Below are positions 1 to 7,716 of a stretch of 13,254 bases of DNA, piece after piece (the stretch's first letter is position 1; every line of letters starts with the position of its first letter). Position numbers and translations under genes: made by a program. Source of the stretch: JBLFWJ01 sp047611425 (lineage in GTDB: Bacteria; Bacteroidota; Bacteroidia; UBA10329). The stretch spans positions 1 through 13,254 of the forward strand of contig JBLFWJ010000087.1 in NCBI GenBank assembly GCA_047611425.1, read 5' to 3'. The notes under the pieces were generated by a model. It was not told the origin of the DNA, made no database searches, and saw nothing but the letters and a program-made list of their open reading frames with translations.

Positions 1-1422
1 ACAAACTTCCGAATCATAAACCGATCTATCCACAATTGTAGAACCGCCTTGAATGTCAGACTCATTATCCAGAAATCTTCTGGTTGAACTTTGGTTGAGC
101 TGGAAATACATCACTGACTCTTCATTGTTGTTGTGTTGTAATAGATGTGCATGCCCCAATTCATGAATCATAACAGTTTGTAAATCAAAGGTTCCTGCTG
201 GAGCAATCCCCTCTCCAACATACCAGTTAATAGCAGGGTTGAATAGAATATCCACTTCGCGGAGTTGCCACTCTAGGCCTTCACCACCTCCACAGGCCGA
301 AAATGTTGTAATGGTTTTACCTAAAACAGTTGAAGGTAAAGTTCCAGGATCAGCCATTCCGATGACATTTACTTCATCCAACCCAAAAACCTCTGCCACC
401 GCTTCGTTTTCATTCAGGTTAAAATTGATTCCAGTGTTGCACGCCCACTTGTTTGCGGAAGTCTGAATAAGTTGAGTTCCGCCAATAAAGCTTGAAAGAG
501 TAGGCCCTACCGACAATTGATAAACGCCATTAATTGACCCAATCAAACTAGTTTGCCCAATCTCGTCCTCGTAAACTACTTCGCCATGTGCATAGTTGAT
601 GCTCAACTCTTGAGTACTGGTGATGGCTTGGCCACTATTGGTCGTCACGCGAACTGTACCAGTACCAGCAATTACATTTCCAAATAGCATTGATGATGGT
701 ACCATTACCTTAATTTCCGAATTAGACCATTGAGTGTAATGAGGCCCGATTGGTAAGGCGACAATGCTTTGTCCACCATCGTCTGCATTTCTAAAACTTA
801 CGGTGCCTCCTCCTTGTACAGACCCAAATCCGGATCCAGAAATTGTCAATTCCTCAAGTGAACCAGCACTAATTGAAGATGGGCTAAATGATACAATCTG
901 TGGAGCCGCTCGGTTTTCGATTATTGGGACTTCAACATCATTGAGGATTGAAACGAGGTCGGTTTGCATCCCGTGCATTACGGAATGATACATTTCCTCC
1001 AATTCCTGATTACCATCAGAGGTGGAGTATTTCTGATTAACCATATCAAACTTATAAGCCTGATCCACCATAAGCCCGAGTTGGCTTTCCCTTAAAGAAC
1101 AGATTACTGTTGAGCCAACATTCAATGTAACGGATGGATAGAAAACCTGGGCCATACTTCCTACAACACCCCCTTCCGAAATGACACTTATATGTGATTC
1201 AGTTTGATTAACACCAAACTCACGATTCACACCGATGGTATTGACTGTGATAATCGATCCTGTTTCGCTTACGATAGAATGCTTGCTGATGACCTTTCCT
1301 TCCACCACGCGATCTGCCGATTGAAAAATATGATCCATTGAATCATGTACAAGCTTACATTGAGAACTTGCGTTCCATGCAGTGATTAGAACTAAGAAAG
1401 TGACTAGAAGTGTGCGGTGCAA
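1..1422 (-). CDS. Secreted TIG-domain metzincin-like zinc metalloprotease (3' end outside window)
   Basis: The minus strand is open for 474 codons from a TTG at 1422 down to base 1 with no stop, so the C-terminus is missing. An in-frame stop lies upstream and no ATG fits; the TTG start gives a good signal peptide (MHRTLLVTFLVLITAWNASSQ, residues 1-21, the last being the probable cleavage site). Residues about 172-276 read as an IPT/TIG immunoglobulin-like domain (SFSPSSISAGS, then SGSGFG). Residues 420-430 are HELGHAHLLQH, a zinc-binding HExxHxxxxxH motif with E421 as catalytic base, followed by a probable Met-turn SVMY with Met438. That spacing is typical of metzincins, although the usual glycine at the eighth motif position is leucine here. 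Family knowledge suggests a secreted peptidase, possibly exported by type IX secretion, with a sorting domain beyond the window edge. The substrate is unknown. It is divergent from the esterase gene. Confidence 0.8.
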   Translation of the reverse strand, partial: MHRTLLVTFLVLITAWNASSQCKLVHDSMDHIFQSADRVVEGKVISKHSIVSETGSIITVNTIGVNREFGVNQTESHISVISEGGVVGSMAQVFYPSVTLNVGSTVICSLRESQLGLMVDQAYKFDMVNQKYSTSDGNQELEEMYHSVMHGMQTDLVSILNDVEVPIIENRAAPQIVSFSPSSISAGSLEELTISGSGFGSVQGGGTVSFRNADDGGQSIVALPIGPHYTQWSNSEIKVMVPSSMLFGNVIAGTGTVRVTTNSGQAITSTQELSINYAHGEVVYEDEIGQTSLIGSINGVYQLSVGPTLSSFIGGTQLIQTSANKWACNTGINFNLNENEAVAEVFGLDEVNVIGMADPGTLPSTVLGKTITTFSACGGGEGLEWQLREVDILFNPAINWYVGEGIAPAGTFDLQTVMIHELGHAHLLQHNNNEESVMYFQLNQSSTRRFLDNESDIQGGSTIVDRSVYDSEVC

Positions 1423-1527
1423 GGCCGAAATAGTAGGTTTGTTTTGCGAACGGACAAGGTGGATGCAAGGTTACGTGTAACGCGTACTATTAGACGAACC
1501 CAACCTTTCACCCGACCAATTCAGATC

Positions 1528-2199
1528 ATGACTCAACTAACGCAGAAACACTCGCTATTAGTGCCGAAAACAACGCGTTATTACTCGATCGGAACTGTAC
1601 AGCACTTGACAAACACGGTCTGGTTCGTCCTACATGGCTATGGTCAAGCTGCAGAATACTTCATTAAGCACTTTTCTGCCCTTGATCCAGAACAGAATGT
1701 TGTAATCGCTCCAGAAGGTTTGAGTCGCTTTTATATTAACGGTTTAACTGGTCGAGTTGGAGCAAGTTGGATGACCAAAGAAGACCGTGAAGACGAGATT
1801 AAAGATCAGTGCGAATACTTGAATGCTGTTGCAAAGGACGCTGGGATTAATCTTCAAAACCCAAAACAGAAAATTGTACTTCTGGGTTTTAGTCAGGGGA
1901 CATCAACGGCAGTTCGATGGCTTCTTAATTCTGGATTCAAAGCTGATGCAATAGTTCTTTGGGCTGGTTCATTTCCTCATGATGTTGAGCCCGAGAATAT
2001 CGCAGATCACTTGGTCGATGGTGGTTTTCACTACGCCTATGGAACTCAAGATGAGTTTCTTAAGGATATCAATATTGAGGAAAAGCTAGCACCATTGGCT
2101 GACCAAGGATTGAATCCAACTATCTGGACTTTTGATGGCCCTCACGCAATGGACAGAGTTGTGCTTGGGAAGATTAGCGATGCGATTAATAAGGGTTGA
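1528..2199 (+). CDS. Alpha/beta-hydrolase, carboxylesterase/phospholipase type
   Basis: A 223-residue predicted cytoplasmic serine hydrolase. HGYGQ at residues 36-40 is the oxyanion-hole region, GFSQG at 120-124 is the nucleophile elbow with Ser122, Asp175 in YGTQDEF and His206 in GPHAMD complete a plausible triad. The arrangement resembles the small carboxylesterase/phospholipase (YpfH-like) family, which hydrolyses short acyl esters; the true substrate cannot be read from sequence. I chose the ATG at 1528 because the open frame can be extended to a GTG at 1417, but the extra 37 residues are basic, unlike the family, and would overlap the start of the divergent protease gene. A -7-like TAGGTTTG occurs at 1434-1441, without a clear -33 partner. 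The YqeY gene follows after 46 bases. Confidence 0.85.
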   Translation: MTQLTQKHSLLVPKTTRYYSIGTVQHLTNTVWFVLHGYGQAAEYFIKHFSALDPEQNVVIAPEGLSRFYINGLTGRVGASWMTKEDREDEIKDQCEYLNAVAKDAGINLQNPKQKIVLLGFSQGTSTAVRWLLNSGFKADAIVLWAGSFPHDVEPENIADHLVDGGFHYAYGTQDEFLKDINIEEKLAPLADQGLNPTIWTFDGPHAMDRVVLGKISDAINKG

Positions 2200-2225
2200 C
2201 CAATCCTTTTGTATGCACGACCTTT
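2195..2225 (+). promoter_or_regulatory. Candidate Bacteroidota-type promoter for the YqeY gene
   Basis: GTTG at 2195-2198 and GACCTTTG at 2218-2225 are separated by exactly 19 bases. Each differs by one base from the phylum consensus TTTG (-33) and TAnnTTTG (-7). A transcript would start about 15 bases before the ATG at 2246. The match is modest, so readthrough from the esterase gene remains equally possible. Confidence 0.3.
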
Positions 2226-2245
2226 GCGAATTCAAAGTTTAGAAA

Positions 2246-2695
2246 ATGAGCCTACAAGACCAGATCAACAACGACATTAAAGAAGCAATGAAAGCCAAAG
2301 ACACCCTTAGGTTGTCGGCTCTTAGAGCAGTTAAATCGCAGCTTTTATTGGCTGCTACGGAAACTGGTGCATCTGGCGAAACTTCTGAAGACGCAGGAAT
2401 CAAGTTGCTTCAAAAACAAGTAAAGCAACGAAAGGAAAGTGCTGCGCTTTACAAGGAGCAGGGGCGTGATGACTTGGCTGACCCAGAACTGGCAGAAGCC
2501 GCCATCATTGAAAAATATCTTCCGACACAGTTGACCGAAGACGAGTTGAAACCAATTCTACAAGGCTTTATCGATCAAGTTGGCGCAACCGGACCTCAGG
2601 ACATGGGTAAGGTTATGGGAATGGCTTCGAAGCAATTGGGTGGAAAGGCTGATGGAAAGTCAATTTCCACTGTAGTAAAGCAGCTACTTAGCTGA
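2246..2695 (+). CDS. yqeY: GatB/YqeY domain-containing protein
   Basis: A 149-residue, helix-rich soluble protein that matches the free-standing YqeY family along its whole length. It has the opening MSLQDQINNDIKEAMKAKD, the central KQRKESAALY segment, the EKYLPTQLTEDEL linker, and a C-terminal domain with GPQDMGKVMGMASKQLGGKADG. The same domain forms the tail of the GatB and GatE amidotransferase subunits, where it contacts tRNA; the role of the stand-alone protein is not settled. The gene is 46 bases after the esterase and ends immediately against the stop codon of the convergent polyprenyl synthase gene (TGA followed directly by TCA), leaving no room for a terminator outside coding sequence. 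Confidence 0.93.
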   Translation: MSLQDQINNDIKEAMKAKDTLRLSALRAVKSQLLLAATETGASGETSEDAGIKLLQKQVKQRKESAALYKEQGRDDLADPELAEAAIIEKYLPTQLTEDELKPILQGFIDQVGATGPQDMGKVMGMASKQLGGKADGKSISTVVKQLLS

Positions 2696-3670
2696 TCACT
2701 TCTCCCGATCTATTACGTAATTCACCAAAGCATTCAGGGACGCTCGTGCGTCATTATCTGGTAATTCGCTGAGCATATTCAGTGCCTTATCACGGTATTC
2801 ATGCATGTGCTTGGTTGCATAATCGATGCCACCTAAACTCTTAACAAGCGCAATAACCTTAGCAACTCGGTCTGTATCTGTGTTGTGATTCTTAACCGTG
2901 TTAATGATAAATCGCTTGTCCTCTGAACTGCAATTGTTCAAAGTGTAGATCAGCGGCAAAGTCATCTTCTTTTCCTTGATATCGATGCCCGTAGGTTTGC
3001 CGATGGCCTTTGCTGAACCATAATCAAAAAGGTCATCTCTAATCTGGAAAGCGATTCCAACCAGTTCACCGAACTGTCGCATTTTCTCAATCAACTCATT
3101 GTCCTCAGAAACACTTGCAGCACCGGATGCACAGCAACTCGCAATTAGCGATGCTGTTTTCTTCCGAATAATATCAAAATAAATCTCCTCAGTTATGTCG
3201 AGCTTTCTTGCTTTTTCCATCTGAAGGAGTTCTCCTTCACTCATTTCTTGCACTGCATCGGAAGTAATTTCCAACATTCGATAATCCTTGTGCTTCACAG
3301 ATAGTAGGAGGCCACGGCTTAGTAGATAATCCCCGACCAACACAGCTACTTTATTCTTCCATAAGGCATTGATGCTGAAGAATCCTCTTCGTTTTTCCGC
3401 GTCATCAACAACATCATCATGAACCAACGTTGCCGTGTGCAGAAGCTCTATTAACGCTGCAGCTCGATACGTTTTGTCATTTGTGCTATCGAGCGCCTTG
3501 GCGGTCAAAAACACAAACATCGGCCGCATCTGCTTGCCTTTTCGCTTTACGATGTATCGAGTGATCTTATCTAGTAGCGCCACTTCACTGCGCATTGCAC
3601 TTCTGAAGCGGCCTTCAAATTCCTCCATCTCTAAACGGACGGGAGCCATTATATCGTTAAGTGCTGACAA
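2696..3670 (-). CDS. Trans-polyprenyl diphosphate synthase (long-chain, quinone side chain type)
   Basis: A 324-residue polyprenyl synthetase that condenses isopentenyl diphosphate units onto an allylic primer. The first aspartate-rich motif is DDVVD at residues 85-89 and the second is DDLFD at 212-216. GKQMRP (45-50) and GKPTGIDIKEKKMTLPL (about 224-240) are further family signatures that bind diphosphate and magnesium. Small residues just before the first motif (HTATLVHDD) favour a long-chain product, so a menaquinone side-chain synthase is the most likely role; this is inference. The start is a TTG at 3670, the only start in frame before an upstream stop that gives the full family N-terminus; an internal ATG at codon 8 is the alternative. 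It lies 40 bases after rlmN and is probably co-transcribed with it. Confidence 0.92.
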   Translation of the reverse strand: MSALNDIMAPVRLEMEEFEGRFRSAMRSEVALLDKITRYIVKRKGKQMRPMFVFLTAKALDSTNDKTYRAAALIELLHTATLVHDDVVDDAEKRRGFFSINALWKNKVAVLVGDYLLSRGLLLSVKHKDYRMLEITSDAVQEMSEGELLQMEKARKLDITEEIYFDIIRKKTASLIASCCASGAASVSEDNELIEKMRQFGELVGIAFQIRDDLFDYGSAKAIGKPTGIDIKEKKMTLPLIYTLNNCSSEDKRFIINTVKNHNTDTDRVAKVIALVKSLGGIDYATKHMHEYRDKALNMLSELPDNDARASLNALVNYVIDREK

Positions 3671-3710
3671 GGTGCGCGAAGGTAGATGGTTGGTGTCTTA
3701 AGGACAACCG

Positions 3711-4757
3711 TTAAGCCGAAAGTTTGTTTGCCAATTGTCCGCAAGCAGCATCAATATCCTTACCCCTACTTCGCCTGATATTTACAATGATATTTCGGTC
3801 TTCTAGGTACGCGGCAAACTCATCTACCGTCTTCTCATCAGCTCGCTTAAACTCGGCATCATCAATCGGATTGTACTCAATGATATTCACCTTGGTTGGG
3901 AATCTCTTACAGAAATTGGCCAACTGCATAGCATCCAACTTGGAGTCGTTAAAGTCCTTGAAGATGATGTACTCTAGAGTTGGTCGAGTGCCAGTCTTAT
4001 TATAGAAATACTCTAATGCGTCTCCTAACGAATCCAAATCATTGGTTTCATTGATGCCCATAATCTGGCTACGCTTTTCGTCCGTGGCCGCGTGAAGCGA
4101 TAACGCCAGATTGAAGCGTACTTCATCATCAGCCAGCTTCATAATCATCTTCGAAATACCTGCAGTGGAAACTGTAATCCGCTTTGGTGACATGCCTAGC
4201 CCTTTTTCAGAAGTAATCATCTCGATGCTTTCCAACACTTCTTTATAATTCAGAAGGGGTTCGCCCATTCCCATATAAACGATGTTGCTCAGGTTGATAT
4301 CATACAACTCTTGAGATTGATTCGCGATGTGAACCACTTGATCGAAGATTTCATCGGCTTTCAAGTTTCTTAAGCGATCTAATCTTCCAGTTGCGCAGAA
4401 AGCGCAGCTTAAACTGCAACCAACTTGAGAGGAAATGCAGGCCGTCATCCTACTTTTTGTAGGAATCAACACACCTTCTACAAACTTTCCATCGTGCGTT
4501 TTAAAAGAGGACTTTACAGTTCGATCTTCGCTAATCTGTCGTTCGTCAACTTCAATTGATAGGATCTCGAAATGAGCCTCCAGCAAGTCTCGTGTGGCTT
4601 TTGAAAGGTTAGTCATATCCTCAAAAGAGGTGACGCCTTTTTTCCACAACCACTCATCTATCTGCTTGGCTTTAAACGCCTTTTCGCCATGTTCTACGAG
4701 GAATGATTTTAATTCATCCTTCTCTATGGCTCTAATATCTTTCTTTTGTATCTCCAC
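3711..4757 (-). CDS. rlmN: Dual-specificity RNA methyltransferase RlmN (23S rRNA A2503 / tRNA A37 C2-methyl)
   Basis: A 348-residue radical-SAM methyltransferase. The iron-sulfur cluster cysteines are C114, C118 and C121 in CSLSCAFC, followed by the SAM-binding GMGEPLLNY segment. The C-terminal Cys339 in the RSRGKDIDAACGQL signature is the residue that carries the methyl intermediate in this family. RlmN adds a C2 methyl to A2503 of 23S rRNA and to A37 of some tRNAs. The start is a GTG at 4757, and the N-terminus MEIQKKDIRAI agrees with what I remember of flavobacterial RlmN proteins. A TATCTTTG -7 box lies only 7 bases upstream of the GTG, so the mRNA leader may be nearly absent. The polyprenyl synthase follows downstream, and the amidohydrolase gene is divergent with a 28-base gap. 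Confidence 0.96.
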   Translation of the reverse strand: MEIQKKDIRAIEKDELKSFLVEHGEKAFKAKQIDEWLWKKGVTSFEDMTNLSKATRDLLEAHFEILSIEVDERQISEDRTVKSSFKTHDGKFVEGVLIPTKSRMTACISSQVGCSLSCAFCATGRLDRLRNLKADEIFDQVVHIANQSQELYDINLSNIVYMGMGEPLLNYKEVLESIEMITSEKGLGMSPKRITVSTAGISKMIMKLADDEVRFNLALSLHAATDEKRSQIMGINETNDLDSLGDALEYFYNKTGTRPTLEYIIFKDFNDSKLDAMQLANFCKRFPTKVNIIEYNPIDDAEFKRADEKTVDEFAAYLEDRNIIVNIRRSRGKDIDAACGQLANKLSA

Positions 4758-4764
4758 GGGGCGA

Positions 4765-4772
4765 CAAAGATA
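4765..4772 (-). promoter_or_regulatory. -7 box TATCTTTG for rlmN
   Basis: The minus strand reads TATCTTTG, a perfect TAnnTTTG match, ending 7 bases before the rlmN GTG. No TTTG-like -33 box is found 17-21 bases upstream. If this box is used, transcription begins within a few bases of the start codon. It lies in the 28-base gap shared with the divergent amidohydrolase gene. Confidence 0.45.
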
Positions 4773-4785
4773 CTCCGCGAATGCT

Positions 4786-5973
4786 ATGAGATTCGTTAGT
4801 ACAGATAAGGTCTTTATTGGTGATGGTCAGATTCTTAAAAAAGGAGTGATTTCCTTTGATGAGGCTGGACTTATTCATCAATTATTTGCTGATCGAAATG
4901 ATCCAGAAATTCCAGAAGGAGCTCTAGAGGTCTTACCAGGAATCATCTGCCCTGGCTTTGTAAACGCCCATTGTCACTTGGAACTGTCACACCTTAAAGG
5001 AGCGCTACGCCAAGGAACAGGTTTGCCGTCATTCCTAACCGGAGTCACGAAACTTAGAGCTGCTAATCCGACCGATATTCAGGATGCTATGACCGTTGCA
5101 GATAAAGCAATGTTTGACAATGGAATCAATTTGGTTGGTGATATTTCGAATGGAACCGACTCTATCAACGTTAAGAAACCTAGTAAGATTCAATACCACA
5201 CGTTCATTGAAGTATTCGGCCTTACTGAAGAATTGGCGGATCAAAAGCTTGAATATGGGGTATTGGTTTTGGATGAATTTGAGAGGAATGGTCTAAACAG
5301 CAGCGTTTCTCCTCACGCCACTTATTCTCTTTCAGATACACTCAGACACAAGCTAGCTGAGCACAATGCTGAAACTGAAAAGCCAATTAGCATCCACAAT
5401 CAAGAAACTGAAAGTGAGGATGAATTATTCATCCGCAAAACGGGAAAACTGCAGAGTACATTCTCAGACTTTGGTATATCTATGGATGGATTAGCAAAGA
5501 CTGGATTGAGTTCTCTTCAATCCACTTTGTCCGGCCTCGAAACATGCGGCCCGCTATTGTTGGTGCATAATTCGTTCACCGATTCAGAGGACATGACCTG
5601 GGCGATTGAGAAACGAAAAAACCTGTTTTGGTGCTCTTGCCCAAGTGCCAATCTCTACATCGAACTTCGATCACCCAAAGTTTCTGAATGGCTCAAAACT
5701 GGCGCTCAAGTCTGTTTAGGCACAGACAGCTTGGCGAGCAATCATAAGCTCTCTATTCTGAAGGAGATGGAATTAACGCAAACTAGAAGTCCGGAAATTT
5801 CGCTGGATCAATTAATCACCATGGCCACCTTTAATGGTGCAAAAGCACTAGGCCAACATGAAATGTTTGGTCAACTGAGCCTAGGAACAAGTCCTGGAAT
5901 CCTTCACCTTTCTGGAAACGATATTGATAGAGGTCGAATTACAGACCAAGTTAAATTGAAACGGTTGGCCTAA
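4786..5973 (+). CDS. Metal-dependent amidohydrolase/deaminase (TRZ/ATZ-like; possible aminodeoxyfutalosine deaminase)
   Basis: A 395-residue amidohydrolase-superfamily enzyme. The metal and catalytic residues are visible: H62 and H64 in HCHLE, H177 in SPHATYS, H204 with E207 in SIHNQE, H261 in LVHN, and D314 in GTDS. This set matches the nucleoside/amino-heterocycle deaminase branch (guanine, S-adenosylhomocysteine, aminodeoxyfutalosine deaminases and chlorohydrolases). The HxHLE(L/F)S signature resembles aminodeoxyfutalosine deaminases as I remember them, but the substrate is not proven. The ATG at 4786 is preferred because it lies outside the divergent rlmN gene and begins the beta-rich N-terminal domain; the frame stays open back to 4594 inside rlmN antisense, which is coincidental. 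The stop abuts the stop of the convergent DUF4468 gene with no intervening base. Confidence 0.85.
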   Translation: MRFVSTDKVFIGDGQILKKGVISFDEAGLIHQLFADRNDPEIPEGALEVLPGIICPGFVNAHCHLELSHLKGALRQGTGLPSFLTGVTKLRAANPTDIQDAMTVADKAMFDNGINLVGDISNGTDSINVKKPSKIQYHTFIEVFGLTEELADQKLEYGVLVLDEFERNGLNSSVSPHATYSLSDTLRHKLAEHNAETEKPISIHNQETESEDELFIRKTGKLQSTFSDFGISMDGLAKTGLSSLQSTLSGLETCGPLLLVHNSFTDSEDMTWAIEKRKNLFWCSCPSANLYIELRSPKVSEWLKTGAQVCLGTDSLASNHKLSILKEMELTQTRSPEISLDQLITMATFNGAKALGQHEMFGQLSLGTSPGILHLSGNDIDRGRITDQVKLKRLA

Positions 5974-6528
5974 TCACCAATCGTCTTCTGCTGCCTTCGG
6001 GGCAGTCTTCACTGCTTTGTTCAAGGCTGAAAGCAACTCCTGAATGTGATTATCAATATCGATCAACTTATAAGCGTTGTTGGATGCATTGTCGTCCGAC
6101 CCATCCAACCACTGCTCAATTGCAGTGTAACTGGCTGCTTTCTGGTTGATCTTGCTCAAATTATAACGGTAGCGCCCCTCTTTTAAATCAATCCCAAGTG
6201 TGTACTGGATTAATCCGATTTTGCTTGTGGTCACAGCCCCTTTCTTATCATGAGCGTAGATTGAAAATCGTCCGAAAATCTCCATTCGTCCGTTCTCTTT
6301 GTCCTGCACTCGAAGCTTCTCCGCGTAGTTTTTGTAATGTCCTTTTCCCCAATTGTACGCTCGGTCGTAAAGATCTGACGCTGTAGCACCATCAACAGCT
6401 GCCTTATCCGCATATGTGATTAAACCTGAATCTTCATCCAACGGCATTTCAGGAATCTGAACCTTATTCTTTTGGGCGAATCCAACAGTAGAAATGACCA
6501 TTAAGGCCATTAGAAAAACATGTCTCAT
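5974..6528 (-). CDS. Secreted DUF4468 domain protein
   Basis: A 184-residue protein with a clear signal peptide (residues 1-19, hydrophobic core LMALMVISTVGF, AQ at the cleavage site), so it is exported to the periplasm or beyond. There is no lipobox cysteine. The body matches DUF4468, a TBP-like fold common in Bacteroidota, with the typical SGLITYAD strand, the DLYDRAYNWGKGHY helix, and the paired KEGRYRYNLSKI strand. The C-terminal helix (NHIQELLSALNKAV) ends in an acidic tail. No enzymatic function is known for the family and I see no catalytic motif. It lies 81 bases downstream of the carboxypeptidase gene on the same strand, with a CATCTTTG -7-like sequence in the gap but no matching -33, so it may have its own promoter or be the last gene of that unit. 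Confidence 0.8.
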   Translation of the reverse strand: MRHVFLMALMVISTVGFAQKNKVQIPEMPLDEDSGLITYADKAAVDGATASDLYDRAYNWGKGHYKNYAEKLRVQDKENGRMEIFGRFSIYAHDKKGAVTTSKIGLIQYTLGIDLKEGRYRYNLSKINQKAASYTAIEQWLDGSDDNASNNAYKLIDIDNHIQELLSALNKAVKTAPKAAEDDW

Positions 6529-6609
6529 TTTGGATTTTTTGAAGGGTCAATGGCTGCGAGGCAAAGATGATATTTCATTCGCAATTTTGACATCGTTTGA
6601 TGCGATGTC

Positions 6610-7716
6610 TCATTCAATTTCCTCGCCAAGTTCTCCTAGGCCGATGGAATTGTAATAATTGTTGAACATGTTGACAATCAAATCACTTCGAGTCGCCTTG
6701 TTGTCTACCCCCAAAACAATAGAAATAACTCGATGACCGCATCGCTGACCTGTCGCTACAATGCAATATTTGGCGTTTCTGGTGTAACCAGTTTTCAACC
6801 CGTCAATTTCTGTGTATGTCTTTGCCAGTGTATTTCTATTCGAGTATGTGTAGAGTCCATTAACGTTTCTGATTGTCTCTTTTGGACGAGATACCATGTT
6901 CATCAAATCATCATACTTAACCAACTCTTTCGCAAGCAACATCAAATCCGCAGGGGTAGAATAGTTATCAAAACCACCCTTCTTCTTATTCGGCATTCCA
7001 GTAGAGTTTCCGAAACGCGTTGTTTCCATTCCCAAGAGGTAAGATTTATCGTTCATCACCTCGACAAAAGCCTTTTCCGTCCCTCCGATAAAATGAGCCA
7101 ACTGATAGCTGGCATCATTTCCTGATCGAATCATGCACGCCTCAAGCAAGTCTTCAACGGTCAATTTCGACCCTTCTTTAATGTAAACGCGACTTCCTCC
7201 TACGTATGTCGCTTCTCTAGAAACCGTAACCTCCTCTTCTAGAGTAATATTTCCTGCGGCAACTTGTTCCATGGTTATCAGCGCAACCATCATCTTTGTA
7301 AGTGATGCAATTGGAAATGCCTCTTTCAGGTTTTTCTGCCAAACTAATTTGTTGTCTGTGAGGTCATAGATTAAACCTCCACGCATCATTGACTCCCCGT
7401 AAGCAAGGGATGAATCAATCTCAACATTGACATAACTAAACTGTGAATGAGGATATTCAGTGGGGTCTTTCCCAAGTTTAGTGGGGTCGCTATCCTCGCC
7501 TGCCAAAATTGAAATGTCGGCAAACATCAGTGCTACAAACAGAACCATCGGACTAACATACAATGCAGTCCACCTCGCAAATCGGATCATCTTCCTCCTC
7601 TCGTCTTCGTTAAATCGATATGCAGCCAAGGTTTTCATAAAGCGTTCGTACGCAATGGTAGCCAATAGGTTATTATCCACAGCAAGGTGTTCATTACGTT
7701 TATTCTGATTGGTCAT
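6610..7716 (-). CDS. Membrane-anchored D-alanyl-D-alanine carboxypeptidase (peptidase S11)
   Basis: A 368-residue penicillin-binding-protein-like serine peptidase. The three active-site motifs are all present: SLTK at 138-141 (Ser138 nucleophile, Lys141), SGN at 198-200, and KTG at 308-310. The family removes the terminal D-alanine from peptidoglycan pentapeptides. The architecture differs from classical PBP5: there is no cleavable signal peptide, but a charged N-terminal segment of about 45 residues precedes a single transmembrane helix at about 49-72, and the protein ends soon after the catalytic domain without a C-terminal beta domain or amphipathic anchor. It should therefore be anchored N-terminally with the catalytic domain in the periplasm. 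Its ATG overlaps the ispD stop as ATGA, indicating translational coupling. Confidence 0.9.
   Translation of the reverse strand: MTNQNKRNEHLAVDNNLLATIAYERFMKTLAAYRFNEDERRKMIRFARWTALYVSPMVLFVALMFADISILAGEDSDPTKLGKDPTEYPHSQFSYVNVEIDSSLAYGESMMRGGLIYDLTDNKLVWQKNLKEAFPIASLTKMMVALITMEQVAAGNITLEEEVTVSREATYVGGSRVYIKEGSKLTVEDLLEACMIRSGNDASYQLAHFIGGTEKAFVEVMNDKSYLLGMETTRFGNSTGMPNKKKGGFDNYSTPADLMLLAKELVKYDDLMNMVSRPKETIRNVNGLYTYSNRNTLAKTYTEIDGLKTGYTRNAKYCIVATGQRCGHRVISIVLGVDNKATRSDLIVNMFNNYYNSIGLGELGEEIE

Noticed and set aside
239..988. Plus-strand open frames at 239-466 and 764-988
   Set aside because: They are antisense to the metalloprotease gene, which has clear motifs, and show no protein-like features.
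1417..1527. Extension of the esterase to a GTG at 1417
   Set aside because: The extra residues are arginine-rich and unlike the family, and would overlap the start of the divergent protease gene; the ATG at 1528 fits better.
4594..4785. Extension of the amidohydrolase frame back to 4594
   Set aside because: It runs antisense through the well-supported 5' end of rlmN; the domain begins naturally at 4786.
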